The translations under genes were made by a program, and so were the position numbers. Shown in pieces: positions 60,177 through 64,000 of a stretch of 64,000 nucleotides of DNA; the first letter of the stretch is position 1; each line of letters starts with the position of its first letter. The notes beneath the pieces were generated by a model. The model was not told where the DNA came from and made no database searches. It saw nothing but the letters and a program-made list of their open reading frames with translations. Source of the stretch: Mariniflexile jejuense (GTDB lineage Bacteria > Bacteroidota > Bacteroidia > Flavobacteriales > Flavobacteriaceae); NCBI RefSeq assembly GCF_042675665.1, contig NZ_JBHTJI010000001.1, positions 496,001-560,000 of the forward strand. Reading direction: 5' to 3'.

Positions 60177-60192
60177 TACGTAATAGTACTTA
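60177..60192. promoter_or_regulatory. Dyad operator, site 5 (narL-like gene)
   Basis: TACGTAATAGTACTTA fits TAMGTA-N4-TACKTA with one arm of each type. It is shifted exactly ten bases further from its -7 box than the sites before narK and the FNR-like gene, that is one helical turn, and it overlaps the stop codon of the kinase gene. Confidence 0.5.
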
Positions 60193-62007
60193 ATTACTTA
60201 TTGGTATATTTAAAGTAACGCGTGTTCCTTTACCTAGTTCAGAATTAAGAAAAAAGCGTCCATCTATATATTTAATACGTTCTCGCATAAAGGTCATACC
60301 CATACCACCATCACCATTTTTAACATTTTTCACCTTTGTTGGGTCAAAACCTTTACCATTATCATCAACCACAATACTTAGTATATTTTCGCTATGTGAT
60401 AAGGAAACTAAAATGTGTGTAGAATCGGCATATTTAATTGCATTATTGATTGCCTCTTGTACAATACGATATATATTTATCTCTACCAACGAATCTAAGC
60501 GCTGGTTAAACTCTGTTTTATTGAATAAGACAATGTTTTTCCCTGTAAGTTTTCCTAATTCGAGTGTTAATTTAGAAAGTGCAGGTACAATACCATGGTC
60601 TGAAAGTTCGGGTGGTGTTAAATTAAATGTTGCTGTTCTAACACCTTTTATTATATTGGATGTCAATTCTTTAAGGTGTTCAATTTTAGAAGCTGTTTTA
60701 TCAATATCTTTAATATCAATACTTTCTAAATTGTATTTTAAACCTGTAAGCATTTGGCCAATACCATCATGTACATCTTTAGCTATGCGGTTTTGTTCTT
60801 TTTCTTGGTTTTCAATAATTTTACTTGAAATAACCTTTTGCTGACTCATTTTTTCCTCAAAACTTTCCTTTGTTAAGCGTGCTATTTCTAGTTGTGCTGC
60901 CTTACGCGCTGTTATTTCTGAAGCAATGATTAGTAATTCCGATTTATCATCTGTTGGGCTAAATGGAATAATTGCCATTTCTAACCATACATCATGATTA
61001 TCTTTAGTTGTACCTTTTACTTCTCCTTGCCAACCTGTTTTTTTGTACTTAATAATTAAGTTTTCAATAACAGATTGTTCTATTTCGTTTATGGAAAGTA
61101 TTTCTGAAAAATTGGTTGTCATATTATACTTTGTAAACTTAAATAGGCGCGAAAATTTCTTTCCAATATGAACCAAAGCACCGTTTGGAGTAATACGAGC
61201 AAATAATAAGGTTTCATCCATGGCATGACTTAACGCACGCAATTCTTTTATAGACTTTTCTTTTGAAACACTTAACTCATCAGCATCAAACGCCATTTTT
61301 TTAGCCTTTTTCTCGGCTTCCAATAATTCGGCAAGTGTTGATTTAACCGACTTCGCCGCTGGCCAAAAAATAAATAAAAATTCTACTAGTAATATAAGTA
61401 TGGTAAGCGCCATTAGTAGCAACTCCAGCTTACGTAACCAACTTACTTTAGCATCGGCTTCCAAATCGTATTGGTTTACTATTTGGTCCATTACTTGAAG
61501 AAAATGACCTTCGTTTTGTTTTACAATTTCTACTTCGTTAGTAAAAACGGAGCGCGGTAATGGCGGAATATTCTCAATTTTTTCAATAATTGCTTTTGAG
61601 GCATTACTGATACTATCAAACGTTGGATTTAAAATTTTGAATTTTTCTTTAATGATAGCACTGTTTTTCCCTGGCAAGTCTAAACTATCATTTCCATTTT
61701 GAAGTGCTTGATGCGATATAGTCCAAAGTTTTAGTGTTTGCTTTACTTTGTCTTTAAGAAGAATACGTTCTGCTAAACTATCTTCAGTAGAAAGCGATAC
61801 AATTTCTTTGGTTAATTTTTGACTTAACATACGCTGCCTACCAGCCACATTTATTACCGAAGAATCACTTTGTTGGTCGTTTAAATGTTTGCGTACTAAA
61901 ATTTGACTTACAATTACAGAAAGCGCAATGGTACTTAATGCTATAATGTACAAACGGCTTAATCTATCAAAAGTGCGTTGATCTAATGAATTACCGTTCT
62001 TTGCCAT
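60190..62007 (-). CDS. NarX-like sensor histidine kinase
   Basis: The 605-aa membrane kinase has an N-terminal helix (YIIALSTIALSVIVSQILV), then a periplasmic PilJ-type four-helix sensor with INVAGRQRMLSQKLTKE, which corresponds to the nitrate-binding P-box of E. coli NarX. A second helix (LLLMALTILILLVEFLFIFW), a PAS domain, HisKA_3 (EKEQNRIAKDVHDGIGQMLTGL, with H in DVHDGIGQ) and an HATPase (DNGKGFD, GGMGMTFMRERI) follow. Sensing nitrate or nitrite in the periplasm is a reasonable inference. It is 14 bases downstream of the DUF4202 gene. Confidence 0.9.
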   Translation of the reverse strand: MAKNGNSLDQRTFDRLSRLYIIALSTIALSVIVSQILVRKHLNDQQSDSSVINVAGRQRMLSQKLTKEIVSLSTEDSLAERILLKDKVKQTLKLWTISHQALQNGNDSLDLPGKNSAIIKEKFKILNPTFDSISNASKAIIEKIENIPPLPRSVFTNEVEIVKQNEGHFLQVMDQIVNQYDLEADAKVSWLRKLELLLMALTILILLVEFLFIFWPAAKSVKSTLAELLEAEKKAKKMAFDADELSVSKEKSIKELRALSHAMDETLLFARITPNGALVHIGKKFSRLFKFTKYNMTTNFSEILSINEIEQSVIENLIIKYKKTGWQGEVKGTTKDNHDVWLEMAIIPFSPTDDKSELLIIASEITARKAAQLEIARLTKESFEEKMSQQKVISSKIIENQEKEQNRIAKDVHDGIGQMLTGLKYNLESIDIKDIDKTASKIEHLKELTSNIIKGVRTATFNLTPPELSDHGIVPALSKLTLELGKLTGKNIVLFNKTEFNQRLDSLVEINIYRIVQEAINNAIKYADSTHILVSLSHSENILSIVVDDNGKGFDPTKVKNVKNGDGGMGMTFMRERIKYIDGRFFLNSELGKGTRVTLNIPISN

Positions 62008-62021
62008 TGGTTGCTGCTATT

Positions 62022-62606
62022 TTAAGAAATAGCTTGTTTTATTAATGTTAAACTTTTTTCTGAATACTTAATTTTTAAGGCTTCTACATGTCCTTCTTCC
62101 GACATTTTTACCCATGTTTTTTGAAGAATATCAATCAACTTTGCATCATCATGCTTTTCTGTAAATTCTTCAAAATAATAATCTAAAAACACCAAACAAA
62201 TCACATCTTCCAATGTTTGGGTTTCTTCATTCTTTTTAATCAGTTTTTTGTTGATTAAAAATGAAACGCGCTCAATAAACTCATCTTCATAACCAACTTC
62301 TTTTAAAATTTCAGCAGTTATGTCTGCATGCATTTTTTTTAAGGTTTCACGCCATTTTAAATAACCAACGCGGTCCATTGCATACTCATCTCTAGCAATT
62401 TTCCAACGGCAAATGTGTTGTGCTCTAGCAGCAATTTGAAGCGCTCTAGATGCGTCTGGTTTAAACTGCAATAACTTTTGCGACATGCGTTGCGAATACA
62501 ATAATTCTTTAGGAAAATCTAACCCACAAGCGTGGTAAACATTCGGATCTTCAGAATTTTTTCTATCTATTAAGGCTATGGCTGTTTCAAAACGTATTGG
62601 TTTCAT
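62022..62606 (-). CDS. DUF4202 family protein
   Basis: The 194-aa protein matches DUF4202: MKPIRFETAIALIDRKNSED, HACGLDFPKELLYSQRM, ARAQHICRWKIARDEYAMDR, GYLKWRETLKKMHAD and VCLVFLDYYFEEF-like ICLVFLDYYFEEF. The helical pattern with conserved His, Arg and Trp resembles an HD-type metal-dependent fold. Members sit beside nitrite reductase or nitrogen genes in several phyla, but I know of no proven function. It lies between nirD (20 bases upstream) and the NarX-like kinase. Confidence 0.88.
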   Translation of the reverse strand: MKPIRFETAIALIDRKNSEDPNVYHACGLDFPKELLYSQRMSQKLLQFKPDASRALQIAARAQHICRWKIARDEYAMDRVGYLKWRETLKKMHADITAEILKEVGYEDEFIERVSFLINKKLIKKNEETQTLEDVICLVFLDYYFEEFTEKHDDAKLIDILQKTWVKMSEEGHVEALKIKYSEKSLTLIKQAIS

Positions 62607-62626
62607 GATGTGTATGTATTTTTGGT

Positions 62627-63004
62627 TTAATCTACAAAGCCAATATACACATTTTCACCTTCAATTTTAACAGGATATACGGCAATTTTTAAATCATCGC
62701 CACCTAAATTACTACCGTCTTCCAACGAAAAATTCTTTTTATGCATTGGGCAAGCCACTTTAGCAACCCCATCTTTATCGCCTATCATTCCTAAAGACAA
62801 TACCATTTCCATTTTATGCGGACATAAGTTTTGGCAGGCATACCATTTATCTTTTCTTGCGAAATTATACACTGCTATTTGCTTGGTTTTGTACTTAATA
62901 CAAGCGCCGGTATTCTCTGGAAAATCGCTTACCGTACCAACCTCAAACCAAGTTTTTACTTCTGCCTCAGCAACCGATTTATATTGTTCTAGTATATTCT
63001 GCAT
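62627..63004 (-). CDS. nirD: Nitrite reductase small subunit NirD (Rieske-type)
   Basis: The 125-aa protein has the Rieske fold with ligand pairs C-x-H in LCPHKMEM and C-xx-H in ACPMHKKNF, so a [2Fe-2S] cluster is likely. Some enterobacterial NirD proteins lack these residues, so this one looks functional in electron transfer. It partners with NirB encoded upstream (98 bases away on the minus strand). Confidence 0.92.
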   Translation of the reverse strand: MQNILEQYKSVAEAEVKTWFEVGTVSDFPENTGACIKYKTKQIAVYNFARKDKWYACQNLCPHKMEMVLSLGMIGDKDGVAKVACPMHKKNFSLEDGSNLGGDDLKIAVYPVKIEGENVYIGFVD

Positions 63005-63102
63005 TTTTATATTTGTTTGTTATTAAGTTGTTGGTTGTTATGCTGCATGTTGTTAAGTTGCAATACAATTCCACGACATACAACTTTACAACTCTTTATA
63101 TT

Positions 63103-64000
63103 TTACCACGCTTTAGGCATTTTCTGGTCGCGCATTGGTACAAACACCAAGTTATCATCAGTATCATCCGAATTCACAAAATGCTTGAAACGTTTTGCCA
63201 TATTTGGGTCTTCAATAGCTTGTTTCCATTCACATTCGTATTTGTTTACAAGCCCTTGCATTTCTTGTTCTAATTCTTCAGCAATTCCTAAGGAATCTTC
63301 AATAACTACTTTCTTCAAATAGTCTATACCTCCATCTAATTTTTCTAACCAAGGTGCGGTTCTAACTAAAGGTCCAGCAGTACGTATGTAGAACATTAAG
63401 AATCTATCTAAGTATTTTATAGCTGTGGCATCGTCCAATTGTTCTGCAAAAAGAATGGCGTGTTTTGGTGTTGCGCCACCGTTTCCACATACATATAAGT
63501 TCCATCCACCATCAACTGCAATCAATCCAAAATCTTTCCCTCTAGCTTCGGCACATTCTCTAATACAACCCGAAACACCTCCTTTTAATTTATGTGGCGA
63601 ACGTAAACCTTTATAACGATTTTCAATTTCAATCGCGAATGTTACACTTTCGTGCATACCGTAGCGACACCATGTAGAACCTACACAACTTTTTACGGTA
63701 CGTAACGACTTCCCGTAGGCATGTCCGCTTTCAAAACCAGCATCAATTAATTCTTTCCAAATAAGTGGTAATTCGTGTAATTGTGCGCCGAATAAATCGA
63801 TACGCTGTCCGCCCGTTATTTTCGTATATAAATCGTATTTTTTAGCAACTTCACCAATAACAATTAACTTATCTGGTGTAATTTCACCACCTGCAATTCT
63901 TGGCACTACCGAATAAGTTCCATTACGTTGAATGTTTGCTAAAAAACGGTCGTTGGTATCTTGAATAGCCACTTGCTTGTTTGGCGTTTCCATAGTTATA
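63103..64000 (-). CDS. nirB: Nitrite reductase large subunit NirB, C-terminal part (runs off the right edge)
   Basis: Only about 299 codons of the C-terminus are visible and no stop codon interrupts the frame up to the edge. An internal ATG at 63993 should not be taken as the start: NirB is usually 800-850 aa. The sirohaem-[4Fe-4S] ligands are present: C-x5-C in CVGSTWCRYG and C-x3-C in GCIRECAEARG, with GGQRIDLFGAQLHELP binding sirohaem. The enzyme reduces nitrite to ammonia with NAD(P)H. It belongs with nirD downstream. Confidence 0.93.
   Translation of the reverse strand, partial: ITMETPNKQVAIQDTNDRFLANIQRNGTYSVVPRIAGGEITPDKLIVIGEVAKKYDLYTKITGGQRIDLFGAQLHELPLIWKELIDAGFESGHAYGKSLRTVKSCVGSTWCRYGMHESVTFAIEIENRYKGLRSPHKLKGGVSGCIRECAEARGKDFGLIAVDGGWNLYVCGNGGATPKHAILFAEQLDDATAIKYLDRFLMFYIRTAGPLVRTAPWLEKLDGGIDYLKKVVIEDSLGIAEELEQEMQGLVNKYECEWKQAIEDPNMAKRFKHFVNSDDTDDNLVFVPMRDQKMPKAW

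Noticed and set aside
63103..63993. A complete short nirB starting at 63993
   Set aside because: The frame stays open to the window edge and normal NirB is much longer, so the ATG is internal and the gene is simply cut by the edge.
1..64000. CRISPR arrays, tRNA or rRNA genes
   Set aside because: No evenly spaced direct repeats and no tRNA-like or rRNA-like stretches were noticed by eye; a covariance-model search was not possible.

Overview
The window is AT-rich DNA from a member of the Bacteroidota, most likely family Flavobacteriaceae. This rests on gene content (YtxJ bacilliredoxin, MoaCB fusion, SPII lipoproteins with short tails, fused nitrate reductase), on several TAnnTTTG-type -7 promoter boxes, and on weak ribosome binding sites. 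No rRNA, tRNA, prophage or CRISPR array was seen.

Layout. Bases 1-4.7 kb carry a gamma-glutamylcyclotransferase-like fragment, two lipoproteins, the bacilliredoxin ytxJ and the disaggregase clpB. Bases 5-7.2 kb hold two tandem deoC paralogues (the first has lost catalytic residues) and deoD, for deoxynucleoside salvage. Bases 7.2-10.6 kb, on the minus strand, hold pxpABC (5-oxoprolinase) and a DUF2891 lipoprotein. Bases 10.7-11.9 kb are a REP/RAYT unit: a Y1 transposase-like gene bracketed by inverted palindromic repeats, with a third copy nearby. A lipoyl-like domain without its lysine and comM/yifB follow.

From 14.2 to 27.8 kb comes nitrate uptake and molybdenum cofactor synthesis. An outer membrane porin and an NrtABCD-type ABC transporter run leftward, next to an FNR-like regulator with four cysteines. 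Diverging from it is a ten-gene cofactor operon: moeA, a ModE-like HTH gene, TauE/SafE, mobA, moaD, moeB-rhodanese, moaE, a four-helix-bundle gene, moaCB and moaA.

From 29 to 46 kb lies an exopolysaccharide locus, all on the minus strand: ugd, UDP-xylose synthase, a receiver, a pseudo-receiver-sugar transferase fusion, a TolC-like protein, a Wzc-like protein, flippase, polymerase, a phosphoribosyltransferase-HAD fusion, four glycosyltransferases and an acyltransferase. Immediately upstream (46.3-52.4 kb) sits a seven-gene signalling operon that joins an H-NOX protein and a FIST (NosP-like) protein to two histidine kinases, an Hpt protein and two response regulators. It could be a nitric-oxide phosphorelay.

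From 52.6 kb to the right edge is nitrate/nitrite reduction: a rubredoxin-tailed reductase-like protein, an 1173-residue nitrate reductase fused to an FAD reductase and a BFD domain, the transporter narK, a NarX/NarL-like pair, a DUF4202 protein, nirD and the C-terminal part of nirB.

The nitrate genes are split into two blocks about 32 kb apart. A shared 16-bp dyad, TAMGTA-N4-TACKTA, lies before nrtA (twice), the FNR-like gene, narK and the narL-like gene, which suggests a single regulon. The EPS and NO-sensor operons lie between the two blocks. A link from nitrate and nitrite reduction through NO sensing to matrix production is an attractive inference, but the sequence alone does not prove it.
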